Source: Trinickia symbiotica | GTDB taxonomy: Bacteria > Pseudomonadota > Gammaproteobacteria > Burkholderiales > Burkholderiaceae | Direction: 5' to 3' | DNA: 64,000 nucleotides | Assembly: GCF_002934455.1 (NCBI RefSeq) | Contig: NZ_PTIR01000001.1 | Span: 496,001-560,000, forward strand | In this document: one piece after another, positions 45,058 through 56,447 of the stretch | How the letters are laid out: each line of letters starts with the position of its first letter | How positions within the stretch are numbered: position 1 is the stretch's first letter | Notes under the pieces: generated by a model | Database searches by the model: none | Told to the model about the DNA's origin: nothing | Seen by the model: only the letters and a program-made list of their open reading frames with translations | Translations under genes and position numbers: made by a program

Positions 45058-46278
45058 GTGTCTTCTTCCGCCGATAGCCGTTCGAGCGCCGCCGGACAGG
45101 CGGATCACTATTCGCGCGGCATGTTGTTGCTGCTCGCGACGGTGGCAGGCGTCTCGGTCGCGAACATCTACTACAACCAGCCGTTGCTCGACAGTCTGCG
45201 AGCGAGCTATCCGGCCGAGGCGGCCTGGGTCGGCGCCGTGCCGGCGTCGACCCAGCTCGGCTATGCCGCCGGCATGTTGTTCCTCGCGCCGCTCGGCGAC
45301 CGGTTCGACCGCCGCCGCATCATCCTACTGCAAACGGCCGGCCTCATGCTGGCGCTCGTGATCGCCGCGATTGCGCCGACGCTCGCGGTGCTCGCCTGCA
45401 CGAGCCTCGCCATCGGGATTCTCTCGACGATCGCGCAGCAAGCCGTCCCGTTCGCCGCCGAGCTCGCGCCGCCCGCTGAGCGCGGCCATGCGGTCGGCAC
45501 CGTTATGAGCGGACTGCTGCTCGGCATTCTGCTCGCGCGCACGGCGGCGGGCTTCGTCGCGCAGTACTTCGGCTGGCGCGCGGTCTTTTCGGCATCGGTC
45601 GCGGCGCTCCTCGCGCTCGCCGCCGTCGTCGTGCTGCGCTTGCCGAAGAGCCAGCCGACGTCGACACTGCCGTACGGCAAGCTGCTGGCGTCGATGTGGC
45701 ACCTCGCCGTCGAGCTTCCCGGGCTGCGCCAGGCCTCGTTCACGGGCGCCGCGCTCTTCGCGGCATTCAGCGCGTTCTGGTCCGTGTTGACGCTGCTGCT
45801 CGCCGGACCGCCGTTCCACCTCGGGCCGCAGGCGGCCGGCCTCTTCGGCATCGTCGGCGCGGCGGGCGCGATGGCGGCGCCGCTCGCCGGGCGCTCGGCA
45901 GATAAGCGCGGGCCGCGCGCCGTGGTCTCGCTCTCGATCGTGCTCGTCGCGATCTCGTTCGTCGTCTTCGCCCTTTCAGCAACGAGCCTCGTCGGGCTCG
46001 TGATCGGGGTGATCGTTCTCGACATCGGCGTGCAGGCCGCGCAGATCTCCAATCAGTCGCGCATTTATGCGCTGAAGCCCGAGGCGCGAAGCCGCGTCAA
46101 CACGGTCTTCATGGTCTGCTACTTCATCGGCGGCGCAACGGGCTCGGCCGTGGGCGCGCTTGCGTGGCGCCACTTCGGCTGGACGGGCGTCACTGCGGCG
46201 GGCTTCGCGTTCGCCTTGCTCGCCCTGCTCCGGCACCTGCCCGATCAAGGCCGGCGCCCCAAGGGGCTCCCCGGGTAA
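45058..46278 (+). CDS. MFS transporter
   Basis: 406 aa, about 12 membrane helices with the MFS loop motif GDRFDRRR between helices 2 and 3 and ISNQSRIYALKPEARSRVNT between helices 10 and 11, as in EmrD/YgaY-like drug or metabolite exporters. Starts with GTG at 45058, 47 bp after the phosphodiesterase gene, so it may be a late member of that operon. Substrate unknown. Confidence 0.85.
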   Translation: MSSSADSRSSAAGQADHYSRGMLLLLATVAGVSVANIYYNQPLLDSLRASYPAEAAWVGAVPASTQLGYAAGMLFLAPLGDRFDRRRIILLQTAGLMLALVIAAIAPTLAVLACTSLAIGILSTIAQQAVPFAAELAPPAERGHAVGTVMSGLLLGILLARTAAGFVAQYFGWRAVFSASVAALLALAAVVVLRLPKSQPTSTLPYGKLLASMWHLAVELPGLRQASFTGAALFAAFSAFWSVLTLLLAGPPFHLGPQAAGLFGIVGAAGAMAAPLAGRSADKRGPRAVVSLSIVLVAISFVVFALSATSLVGLVIGVIVLDIGVQAAQISNQSRIYALKPEARSRVNTVFMVCYFIGGATGSAVGALAWRHFGWTGVTAAGFAFALLALLRHLPDQGRRPKGLPG

Positions 46279-46415
46279 TGCCCTGCCGGGACGCACCGGC
46301 GCAGCCCCGAAGGCGGTCTCGTCGGACAACGTGCGCCACGCAGCAAAGCCTGGCGCGCGGTGCGCTTCTTGCGCGGTTGCCAGGTCCGCCATGCCGGTGT
46401 ATCTTCTCCGGTGCT

Positions 46416-46540
46416 AACGCGGGGGTCCTGCGTTGCGCTGTCTCGACGATCGTCGTTTCCAGTCTTTCGTACGAGTAGCGCCGCGCGGGTGAGAAACACC
46501 CTTTGAACCTGATCTGGATAATGCCAGCGCAGGGAAGCGT
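46416..46540 (+). promoter_or_regulatory. TPP riboswitch (thi box)
   Basis: The conserved TPP aptamer lies 85 bp before thiC: a 5' strand near GCGGGGGTCCTGCG, then GGGTGAGAAACACCC and TTGAACCTGATCTGG with GGATAATGCCAGCG-CAGGGA closing the core. The middle (46,441-46,480) is a variable stem. High TPP should shut off thiC expression, probably by masking the AGGAG site at about 46,613. The preceding 46,279-46,415 holds no gene that I can see. Confidence 0.92.
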
Positions 46541-46601
46541 ACGGGTTTCAGGCAATCCTTCGCCGCCCGGCCTCCTTCCCCGTCTCCTGCTCCTGCATTA
46601 G

Positions 46602-48557
<1,956 letters not shown>

Positions 48558-48882
48558 CGCCACTCAGCCCGCACGTGGCGTTCGCGCGTCGGCAATGTTC
48601 GGCGGCTCACGCCGGATGACCGCGTGCGTACGCCAACTCCTTCCCACCGTACCCCATCGAACATAGGGGTGCACGGTCGCGGGCATAGGCTCGCGACCAT
48701 GGTGCATCTGCGCGTTTGCTACACTGGCATTCTTTCGTATGGGTACAGTCAGGCATGTCCGGCCTCCCCGTTCGCCCCGCCCCGCGCAACCGCGCGTGCG
48801 CGGCGGACACGATCCGTTCCCACGTCTTGCGCGCCGCCGAGCCGGCTCCGCAACGCTTACTCGCGCTGATCGCGCTATCGCC
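48558..48882. other. intergenic region between thiC and the EAL gene
   Basis: 325 bp. A GCGCCAC / GTGGCGT inverted repeat about 10-35 bp past the thiC stop may act in termination, though it has no U-tract. TGCTACACT at 48,717-48,725 resembles an extended -10 element and could serve the EAL gene. No protein-like frame of its own. Confidence 0.35.
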
Positions 48883-50241
48883 ATGGCATCGCAACGGGAG
48901 TTGACGCTCGGCGGCATCCTGTCCCACCTGCGACGCGACGACGCGGGTTGGCATATCGTCTATCAAGGCTTGACGCTGCGTAGCGTATTCCAGCCCGTCG
49001 TCTCGATCACGCACAAGCGCATCGTCGGCTATGAAGCGCTGCTGCGCGCAACGGACCAGAGCGGCCGTGCGCTCCGGCCCGATACGGTGTTCGCGCGCGC
49101 CCCCGGCAAGGGCGCCGCGCTCGCCTTCGAGCGCCTCGCACGTTGTGTCCATTTCGCCAACTTTGCCGAGCAGAACACTAGAACAGTAGCCCCCACGCTC
49201 ACTTCGCTCGCTGCCCCCCAAGGGGGCGATCAGTGCGCTTGGGGCGGCCCGGCGCGCACTGATGGCGGCTGGCTATTCGTCAACGCGCTGCCGCGCCTTT
49301 TCCGCACCGGCTGGTCCTACACGTCTTTCATCGACGAGCTTTGCGACCACTTCGGCTTGCCGCCATGGCGCGTCGTCATCGAGATGATCGAAGAGCCCGC
49401 CGCCGACGAGGGGCTCTTCATGCGCACCGTCGAGGCGTTGCGTGAGCGCCAATTGCTGATCGCGATCGACGATTTCGGCACCGGGTTCTCGAATTTCGAC
49501 CGCATCTGGCACGTGCGGCCCGACATCGTCAAGCTCGATCGCTCGCTCGTCGCGCGCATGGCGACGCCCGGAGCCGATCCACAGTTCGCGACGCAGCTCG
49601 TCACGATGCTTCACCGTGCGGGAACGCTCGTGCTCGGCGAAGGCGTGGAGAACGAAGCGGAAATGCTGACGCTGATGGAGGCCGATACCGACTTCATCCA
49701 AGGGTACTGGCTCGGCGAGCCGGGCGCTTCGCTCGATGCGGCCGGCCGCGCGGCGGCGCCGGCGATCGATGCCATGTGGGAGCGATTTCGCGCGCATGCG
49801 GGCACGGTGCCGCGCGTGCCCGCCGATTTCGCCGAATTCGAGGCGACCGTGCTCGCCGGCGCTCGCGTCTATGCGGACACGCGCGACCTCGCGCTCGCGG
49901 CCCGCGAAACGTTCGCACGGTCGCCGGCGCGCCGCGTGTTCGTCCTCGATGCGGACGGCGAACAGCATCAGCCCTCGATTACGCACGAGACCGCGCCGAA
50001 ACCCGCGCGCCTTTGGCCGCTGTTCCCCGACACCTACAGCAATTGGTCGCGCCGCGCTTATTTTCGGCGCGCGCTGGCGGCCCCCGGGCGCGTCGCCGTG
50101 ATGGGCCCGCATTACTCGCTGACCGAAGGGAAAGACTGCTATACGGCGGCCGTCGCCATCGAAGTCGGCGGCGTGACGCAAGTCTTCTGTGTCGATTTCG
50201 CGCCGAACGGATCGTCCGTGCGGCTCTTCGACGAGAGTTGA
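48883..50241 (+). CDS. EAL-domain c-di-GMP phosphodiesterase with C-terminal sensor-like domain
   Basis: 452 aa. The EAL domain (about 30-310) keeps the catalytic set: YEALLR (Glu51), FVNALPRL (Asn134), EMIEEP, DDFGTG, VKLDRS, GEGVENEAE and FIQGYWLG. The domain is interrupted at about residues 98-127 by a translated repeat element, just before the FVN strand. The C-terminal 140 residues resemble a cache/PAS-like ligand domain (NWSRRAYFRRAL, MGPHYSLTEGKDCYTA). It should hydrolyse c-di-GMP if the insertion is tolerated. The ATG at 48883 is preferred over 48739 on codon content. Confidence 0.85.
   Translation: MASQRELTLGGILSHLRRDDAGWHIVYQGLTLRSVFQPVVSITHKRIVGYEALLRATDQSGRALRPDTVFARAPGKGAALAFERLARCVHFANFAEQNTRTVAPTLTSLAAPQGGDQCAWGGPARTDGGWLFVNALPRLFRTGWSYTSFIDELCDHFGLPPWRVVIEMIEEPAADEGLFMRTVEALRERQLLIAIDDFGTGFSNFDRIWHVRPDIVKLDRSLVARMATPGADPQFATQLVTMLHRAGTLVLGEGVENEAEMLTLMEADTDFIQGYWLGEPGASLDAAGRAAAPAIDAMWERFRAHAGTVPRVPADFAEFEATVLAGARVYADTRDLALAARETFARSPARRVFVLDADGEQHQPSITHETAPKPARLWPLFPDTYSNWSRRAYFRRALAAPGRVAVMGPHYSLTEGKDCYTAAVAIEVGGVTQVFCVDFAPNGSSVRLFDES
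49174..49266. repeat. palindromic repeat element inside the EAL gene
   Basis: About 93 bp unlike its surroundings. It contains GCCCCC-CAA-GGGGGC (49213-49227) and a perfect 10-bp inverted repeat ATCAGTGCGC / GCGCACTGAT (49229-49238 and 49254-49263). This resembles short palindromic repeats I recall between genes in Burkholderia/Paraburkholderia genomes. It keeps the reading frame and adds about 30 residues (TLTSLAAPQGGDQCAWGGPA). Confidence 0.7.
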
Positions 50242-50251
50242 GTACGCCCCT

Positions 50252-50665
50252 TCAGCGCTCGCGGTCGACGATCCGCGCTCTCGCTGCCTTGATGTCCGCG
50301 CGGCGCGTCTTGCTTTCCAGCCGCCGGACCGCCGAGGCGCGCGTCGGCTTCGTCGGAATCCGCGCGCGCGGCGCGACGCTGACGCTCGCGATCAACTCGT
50401 TGAGCCGCGCGAGCGCGGCAGCGCGGTTCATTTCCTGAGTCCGATACTCCTGCGCCTTGATGACGACCATGCCGTCGCGCGTGATCCGATGATCATGGAG
50501 CGCGAGCAGTCGCATCTTGATGGGCTCGGGCAGCGACGAAGCGCGAATATCGAAGCGCAAATGGATTGCGCTCGATACCTTGTTCACGTTCTGGCCGCCG
50601 GCGCCTTGCGCGCGCACAGCCGTCAGCTCGACCTCGGCAGGCGAAACGGTATGGCGAAACATCAT
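50252..50665 (-). CDS. arfB: peptidyl-tRNA hydrolase ArfB (ribosome rescue)
   Basis: 137 aa with the GGQ release-factor motif ([14 protein letters not shown]) and a basic C-terminal tail ([14 protein letters not shown]) that would enter the empty mRNA channel, as in ArfB/YaeJ. It frees stalled ribosomes. There are two adjacent ATGs at 50665 and 50662. Convergent with the EAL gene. Confidence 0.93.
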   Translation of the reverse strand: MMFRHTVSPAEVELTAVRAQGAGGQNVNKVSSAIHLRFDIRASSLPEPIKMRLLALHDHRITRDGMVVIKAQEYRTQEMNRAAALARLNELIASVSVAPRARIPTKPTRASAVRRLESKTRRADIKAARARIVDRER

Positions 50666-50757
50666 GGGACGCGCTCTGGTAACAAAACAAACAGAATACG
50701 ATAGACTCGTCGCAAAATCCGAACCGATGGGCCCGACGGCCCCACCCGCCGCCCCGT

Positions 50758-53037
50758 ATGGTCCCGATGCGCTATTCGATCGAAATCAAGAAATTTCTCT
50801 ATAGCCAATATTTCTTCGGTGGACTGCGCATGGCGGTCGGCATCTCGCTGCCGGCCGTGCTCTGTCTCATCGTTTTTCATAACGCCGATCTCGGCTTCAC
50901 GATCGCGACGGGCGCACTCGGCGCCTGCGTCGTCGACATGCCCGGCCCGCTCAAGTACAAGCACAACGAGATGCTCGTTTGCAGCGTGCTCGGCTTTCTC
51001 TCCGCGCTCGCAACGGGTCTCGCGACATTCAACGTGTTCGTGCTCTGGGCGACCGTCGTCTCGCTGACGTTCGCGCTCTCGCTGACCGTCGTCTACGGCA
51101 ATCGCTGGCCGCAAATCGGATTCGCGACGCTGTTCATGATGGTCGTGACGCTCGAGGAACACCTGACGCCGGTGCATGCGCTCGTCAACGCCGCATGGAT
51201 TCTCGCCGGCGGCCTCTGGTACACCTATTGGGCCACGCTGCTGCTGCAATGGCAGGCATACCGTGTCGAAAAACAGGCGCTCGCCGAGTGCGTGTTCGCC
51301 GGTGCCGACTATCTGCTCGCGCGCGCAGATTTTTATGACATCGATGCCGATCTCGATGCCTGTTACGCCAACCTCGTCGAAAAACAGATCGCGGCCATCG
51401 AAATGCAGGACGCCGCGCGCGCGATCGTTTTGCGCAACCTGCCGAAGCTCAGGCGCGGCAAGCTCGACCCGCGCCGCGTCGCGCTCTTCAACCTCTTCAT
51501 CAATTCGGTCGACTTGCACGAGCTTTTCGTCGGCGCCCATACCGACTACCCGCTGCTGCGCCGCACCTTCGGCAATGCGGACCTCATGATGTTCTATCGC
51601 GACCTGATCCGCAAAGCGGCGCGCGATCTCGAGGAAGTCGGGCTTGCCGTCCTGCAGAACCGTGCGCCGGACTCGCGCATCAACGTCAAGGCGGAGTTGC
51701 GCGCGATCGAATACGAGCTCGAGCTCGTGCGCAAAGGGCACAGCGCGCAAGCGAACCCCGAGGCCTATGCGGCGGCGACGACTTCGTTTCGGCGCATCTG
51801 GAGCGGCATTCGTCTCATCGACAAGATGAAGAAAAGCCTCTCGAGCGAGGCGGCGCCAAGCAGCACGGAGATACGGATCGATCCGGGCCTGAGGCGCTTT
51901 CTCTCGGGGCGGCGCGTGCCGTTGCGGCAGATCTTCTCGAATCTGACGATGTCGTCCCCGAGCTTTCGTCATGCGTTGCGCGTGACGATCGCCGTCGCCA
52001 TCGGCTTCTGGCTGGGCCGCATTCTGCCGCTCACGAATGCGTACTGGATCGTCATGACGACGCTCATCATCATGAAGCCCGGCTATTCGCTGACGAAGCA
52101 GCGTAACACGCAGCGTATCGTCGGCACCGCGATCGGCTGCGCCGTCAGTCTCGCTTTGATCTTCACCGTGCATTCGCCCAAGATCCTGCTCGCCGTCATG
52201 TTCGGCTCGATGGTGATGAGCTACAGCCTGCTGCTCTTCAACTATGCGGCGAGCGTCGTCTTTACGTCGTCCTACGTGCTGATGCTCTTTCACCTGCTGG
52301 CGCCGGGCAGCCTGCGCATCATCGGTGAGCGCGCGATCGATACGGTCATCGGATGCGCCCTCGCCATCGCGGCCAGCCATTTCTTCCCGTATTGGGAATA
52401 TCGCGTGATGGGAAAGCTCGTCGCGGACCTGCTGTCGGCGATGCGCCAATACTTCGAAACTGTCTTGTCGTTCGGCGGCAAGCCGAGCGCGGACGGCGGG
52501 AATGCGTCGGGTGCGTCTGCGACGAGGGCGCCGGATACGAGCACGAGCGCCGCCGATCCCGACATCCGCTTCCGGCTGGCGCGCAAGAACGCGCATGTCG
52601 CATTCGCGAACCTGGGGCAGGCATTCCGCCGCATGATGCTCGAGCCGAAGCCACAGCAGAAGTTCGTGCCCGAGATCAACGACCTGCTCGTGCAAAGCCA
52701 TGTGCTCGCCGCGCAGATCGCGACGGCGGCGGCGCTCGTGCGCAACTTCGCAGACGAGGGGAACGATGCGCCGGCGGCGCTGGCACGCGCGCTCTCCACC
52801 GTGCGCGATAACCTCGCCCGCGCGCAGGCGGGCGAGCCTCCTCCCGCCGATCAAGCGGAGACGACGAAGCAGCTCACGCGCGAGCTCGATTCGATGGTGA
52901 CGGAAATCGAAAAGGCGGGAACGCGGCCGCCCGAGTTCGTTCACGAAATCAAGATGCTCGTGCTTCAGTGCAAGCAGATGCTGGCGGCGTCGTTTCTGAT
53001 TCGCAAGGACGCAGGGGCGATCCGCTTGCCGGCTTAG
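50758..53037 (+). CDS. FUSC-family inner-membrane protein (YccS/YhfK-like)
   Basis: 759 aa; homologous starts suggest [20 protein letters not shown] at 50767 as the true beginning, with an ATG 9 bp earlier also possible. Two blocks of membrane helices (about 20-160 and 400-520, the second being FUSC_2) are separated by a cytoplasmic helical region. The C-terminus is soluble and rich in Ala/Asp, with a low-complexity patch [21 protein letters not shown] at about 580-600. Related proteins include AaeB-like efflux pumps; the substrate is unknown. Confidence 0.85.
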   Translation: MVPMRYSIEIKKFLYSQYFFGGLRMAVGISLPAVLCLIVFHNADLGFTIATGALGACVVDMPGPLKYKHNEMLVCSVLGFLSALATGLATFNVFVLWATVVSLTFALSLTVVYGNRWPQIGFATLFMMVVTLEEHLTPVHALVNAAWILAGGLWYTYWATLLLQWQAYRVEKQALAECVFAGADYLLARADFYDIDADLDACYANLVEKQIAAIEMQDAARAIVLRNLPKLRRGKLDPRRVALFNLFINSVDLHELFVGAHTDYPLLRRTFGNADLMMFYRDLIRKAARDLEEVGLAVLQNRAPDSRINVKAELRAIEYELELVRKGHSAQANPEAYAAATTSFRRIWSGIRLIDKMKKSLSSEAAPSSTEIRIDPGLRRFLSGRRVPLRQIFSNLTMSSPSFRHALRVTIAVAIGFWLGRILPLTNAYWIVMTTLIIMKPGYSLTKQRNTQRIVGTAIGCAVSLALIFTVHSPKILLAVMFGSMVMSYSLLLFNYAASVVFTSSYVLMLFHLLAPGSLRIIGERAIDTVIGCALAIAASHFFPYWEYRVMGKLVADLLSAMRQYFETVLSFGGKPSADGGNASGASATRAPDTSTSAADPDIRFRLARKNAHVAFANLGQAFRRMMLEPKPQQKFVPEINDLLVQSHVLAAQIATAAALVRNFADEGNDAPAALARALSTVRDNLARAQAGEPPPADQAETTKQLTRELDSMVTEIEKAGTRPPEFVHEIKMLVLQCKQMLAASFLIRKDAGAIRLPA

Positions 53038-53064
53038 GCGCCGCGGCCGCGCGCTACGCTGCTC

Positions 53065-53271
53065 CTACTGCGAAGCGCCCGTTTGGGGGGCGGCGGAGCT
53101 CGCGCCGCCGATCGACACCTCGCTCGCGGGCGCCGACGCCTTTTCCGCGTCGTACTCGCGTTTGCCCTTGAGCGCGTTGTAGACCAACGTGGCGAGCGCG
53201 ATCAGGACGGCGACGACGATGATCGCCGCGACTCGCGTAGTGGGATTGGGTTTGTTGCGAGGGTCGTTCAT
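53065..53271 (-). CDS. small membrane protein, unknown
   Basis: 68 aa. One membrane helix (TTRVAAIIVVAVLIALATLVY, residues about 11-31), then a charged stretch KGKREYDAEK and a Ser/Ala-rich tail. Start at 53271. Function unknown; no recognised motif. Confidence 0.6.
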   Translation of the reverse strand: MNDPRNKPNPTTRVAAIIVVAVLIALATLVYNALKGKREYDAEKASAPASEVSIGGASSAAPQTGASQ

Positions 53272-53521
53272 GGCGGGGTTCTCAAGCGAAGCCACGACGG
53301 CTTCGGGCGAATGACGAGGTGAGAGAAGCCGGCATTCTACGCGCGTCGAAGACTGGCCGTTCCGGCGCGATCCCATCGCCGAATTCTGAGCAAAACGCGC
53401 AAAAATTTTCTACTCATCGGCCAGATCAGCGCAAACGACGCAAACTCTTTTCGCCCGAGGTTCGCTATAAATAAGACATCGACCGCGGCACTTCGCCGCC
53501 GGTCACCGCCCCTTCTTCGCT

Positions 53522-54172
53522 ATGAGCCACGAACAACAAAACAGCCTTCTCAGCCCTGCCGCGCGCGGTACCCATGTCGTTTTTCGGCGCGACGCGGGTC
53601 CGGTCCTCGACCGGTTCGCGATCGAGACTCGTCGCGGCGACGGTGTCGCGCAATTGTGCGATGCGCTCGATGCGGCGTTCGAAGCTGGCGGCGCCGCCGC
53701 CGACCCCTCGCACTGTCCAGCGTTCGCCCGTCGCGTGCGCGCGGCGCTTGCCGAGGCCGCGGCGAACGAAACGCTGCTCGCACCCGCGCAGTGCGAAGGT
53801 TCCTCCGAGTGCTACCGTCGACACTTGTTGGCCGCTGATGCGTCGGGGCGCTACGCGGTCGTCGCGCTCGTCTGGCACGCCGGGCAGGCGAGCCCCGTGC
53901 ATGGCCATCATGCATGGTGCGGCTATGCCATCCTCTCAGGCACGCTGACGGAAACGCTCTACCGGTGGGACGAGTCGCTCGGCTTGGCAAAGCCGGTGCG
54001 AACGCACGCTCGAGCACCCGGCGCAATTTCGTACACGCGCGCCGGCCTCGGCGGTATTCATCGCCTCGGCAATGCCGGCCCGGCGCGCGCGATATCCTTG
54101 CACGTGTACGGTGTGGCCGGCGACGAGGTGTCAACGCGCGTCAACGATGTCGTGCGTGTGTCCCATCGATGA
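53522..54172 (+). CDS. cysteine dioxygenase-like cupin
   Basis: 216 aa. The cupin iron site is visible as PVHGHHAWCGYAILSG (His-x-His) with a third His in GGIHRLGN, and the family arginine just upstream (CYRRHLL). This fits type I cysteine dioxygenase, or the related 3-mercaptopropionate dioxygenases, which oxidise thiols to sulfinates. The exact substrate is uncertain. A TATAAATAAG box at about 53,467 may be its -10 region. Confidence 0.75.
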   Translation: MSHEQQNSLLSPAARGTHVVFRRDAGPVLDRFAIETRRGDGVAQLCDALDAAFEAGGAAADPSHCPAFARRVRAALAEAAANETLLAPAQCEGSSECYRRHLLAADASGRYAVVALVWHAGQASPVHGHHAWCGYAILSGTLTETLYRWDESLGLAKPVRTHARAPGAISYTRAGLGGIHRLGNAGPARAISLHVYGVAGDEVSTRVNDVVRVSHR

Positions 54173-54280
54173 GCGACGGACGCGAACCGATCATGCCTCT
54201 CGCACGGAGAACACTATTTTCAGAACCCTTTGCATCGCGATTCACTGTCGCTTTATGCAATGTGACTGACAAGCGGCCGC

Positions 54281-55942
54281 TCATCGTTCGGCAGCGTCGG
54301 CACCCGCATCCGTCATCGTCCGCCCCGCGAGGGCCGCGATGACGACGACGAGCTCGAGGGGATCGATCGGCTTCGACACATGCGCTTGGAAACCCGCGAG
54401 TAGCGCGCGGCGCCGGTCTTCGGCACGCGCGAACGCGGTCAGGGCAGCCGCCGGCGTCTTGCGTCCGCGCGGCGCCTCGAACGTCCGCAAGCGGCGGATG
54501 AACTCATAGCCGTCGACCCCGGGCAGGCCGATATCGCTGACGATGACGTCGGGCGGCACGGCCGTACAGGCTTCGAGCGCCTCGAGCGCCGCGTCGAACA
54601 CAGCTGTCTTCGCGCCGCGCTCCTCAAGCACGCTGCGCACCAGCTCGCGTGCATCGGGCTCATCCTCGACGATCGCGATACGCAGGCCGGCGAGCTCGGG
54701 CGGCGTGACGCCGGCCAACGGCTCGTCGGACGAGCGCACGAGCGCGGCGGCCTCGGTAGCCGGCAGCTTGACGATGAAAGTCGCACCGAGCCCCGCGCCG
54801 GCGCTCCTGGCCTCGATGCAGCCGCCGTGAAGATCCACGAGTTGCCGGGCGATCGCGAGACCGAGCCCCAGGCCGCCGTGCTGACGCGCGATGCTGCCGT
54901 CTTCCTGACGAAACCGCTCGAAGACGTGCGGAAGGAACTCGGGCGTGATGCCCTGCCCGTTGTCCGCGACGATCAGCTCGACTTCGCCGGCCGCGCGGCG
55001 CACTGTCACCTCCACGGTGCCGCCCTTGCCCGTGAACTTGACGGCGTTCGACATCAGGTTCCAGACGATCTGCTGCAGCCGCGCCGGATCGGCGAAGACC
55101 ACACCGCCCGGCTCCAGCGCGGAGACGATGCGGATATCCTTCGCCTCGGCGGCCGGTCCGACCGAGCGGATCACATATTCCACGATATCGACGAGATCGA
55201 CGCGCTCCGCGTCGAGCCTGAACTTGCCTGCGAGAATGCGCGAAAAGTCGAGCAGTTCGTCGACCATGCGCGCCTGAGCGCGCGCGTTGCGATCGATGAT
55301 GTCGAGCCCCTTGCGGATCGACTCGGAAGCGCTTGGATCGCGCAGCAGGAATTGGGTCCAGCCGACGATCGCATTGAGCGGCGTGCGCAACTCGTGCGAA
55401 AGCATCGCGACGAACTCGTCCTTCATCTTCGAAGCGCGCTCGGCCTCCGCGCGTGCCGCCCGCTCCGCGGTCAGCAGCCCTTCGCGCTCTTCGGCGAGCG
55501 CCCGAAAGTGCGCTTCGCGCTCGCGCGCGCGCATCGCCTCGGCCAGTTCTCGCTCGACGCGCCGCTCGCGCAGCACACGCTCGATCGCTTCGGGCAGATA
55601 GTCGAGGTAGCCTTCGCTCTTCGGAACCACATCCGCGACGCCCGAGCGCATCGCCTCGACGACGCGCGCCTCGTCGGCAAAGCCCGTGCAAAGAATCGCC
55701 GGCAACGCGAGCCCGCTTGCGCGCAGCGCGCGCAGGAAGTCGAGACCTGTCTCCGCGCCGCCGAGCGCATAGTCGACGACGAGCACGTCCGGCATGCCGT
55801 ACGGCGTGTCGCCCTCCGTCGCCGCCCGGGCCTCGGCCGTGTTCGCCGCGATGCTGACGCGATAGCCGGCTCGCGCCAGCGAACGCGATGCGAGCCGCAG
55901 CAGGCCCACATCGTCGTCGACGACGAGCGCATGCGGATTCAT
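54281..55942 (-). CDS. receiver-histidine kinase-receiver hybrid, cytoplasmic
   Basis: 553 aa from the ATG at 55942. An N-terminal receiver (ALVVDDD, Asp57 in LVVDYALGG), coiled-coil linker 125-170, HisKA with SHELRTPLNA (His183), HATPase (NGQGITPEFL, GGLGLGLAIARQL) and a C-terminal receiver (IAIVEDEPDA, SDIGLPGVDG). No membrane helix, so it takes input from another kinase through its N-terminal receiver. It overlaps the CheY-like gene by 4 bp. The open frame upstream to 56425 is a shadow of that gene. Confidence 0.92.
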   Translation of the reverse strand: MNPHALVVDDDVGLLRLASRSLARAGYRVSIAANTAEARAATEGDTPYGMPDVLVVDYALGGAETGLDFLRALRASGLALPAILCTGFADEARVVEAMRSGVADVVPKSEGYLDYLPEAIERVLRERRVERELAEAMRAREREAHFRALAEEREGLLTAERAARAEAERASKMKDEFVAMLSHELRTPLNAIVGWTQFLLRDPSASESIRKGLDIIDRNARAQARMVDELLDFSRILAGKFRLDAERVDLVDIVEYVIRSVGPAAEAKDIRIVSALEPGGVVFADPARLQQIVWNLMSNAVKFTGKGGTVEVTVRRAAGEVELIVADNGQGITPEFLPHVFERFRQEDGSIARQHGGLGLGLAIARQLVDLHGGCIEARSAGAGLGATFIVKLPATEAAALVRSSDEPLAGVTPPELAGLRIAIVEDEPDARELVRSVLEERGAKTAVFDAALEALEACTAVPPDVIVSDIGLPGVDGYEFIRRLRTFEAPRGRKTPAAALTAFARAEDRRRALLAGFQAHVSKPIDPLELVVVIAALAGRTMTDAGADAAER

Positions 55943-56409
55943 TGTCCGCCCGCTCCCGTCGGCAGTTTGACGACTTGCAGGAAGAAGCCGAGCCGGCGCA
56001 CGGCCTCGATGAAGGCGTCGTACTCGACGGGCTTCGTCACGTAGACGTTGCAGCCGAGTTCGTAACAGCGCTCGATTTCGCGCGGGTCGTCCGTCGTCGT
56101 CAGCACGATGACGGGCAGCGAAGCCGTGCGCTTGTCCGCCTTCAGACGCCGCAGCACTTCGAGGCCGTCGATCCGGGGCATCTTCAGGTCGAGCAGGATG
56201 ACGGATGCCGGCGGCGGCTCGAGCACGAACCGCGCATCGTCCCCGAAGAAATAATCGAGCGCCTGCTGACCGTCCGCGAGCCGTATGAAGCCGTTCGTCA
56301 GCCCCGCCCGGCGCAAGTTGCGTTCGATCAGCGTCGCGTGGCCGTCGTCGTCCTCGATGAGGATGATGCTGACGGTCTGCCCCCCCGCCGGTCCCAGTCC
56401 TGTATGCAT
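55939..56409 (-). CDS. CheY/Rcp1-like single-domain response regulator
   Basis: 156 aa, receiver only: IILIEDDDGH, Asp74 (ILLDLKMPRIDG) and the signalling lysine in YVTKPVEYD. Rcp1-type regulators serve phytochrome-like or CHASE3 kinases. It lies between the kinase and the hybrid, as a probable relay step. Confidence 0.9.
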   Translation of the reverse strand: MHTGLGPAGGQTVSIILIEDDDGHATLIERNLRRAGLTNGFIRLADGQQALDYFFGDDARFVLEPPPASVILLDLKMPRIDGLEVLRRLKADKRTASLPVIVLTTTDDPREIERCYELGCNVYVTKPVEYDAFIEAVRRLGFFLQVVKLPTGAGGQ

Positions 56410-56447
56410 TGTTCGTTCCTCTCAACTTTCTCGGATCTGCCGATGCG

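Noticed and set aside
55943-56425. 5' extension of the hybrid kinase giving a 714-aa frame
   Set aside because: The extra 160 residues are low-complexity Arg/Ala and overlap the clear CheY-like gene in another frame; the ATG at 55942 gives a proper receiver start.
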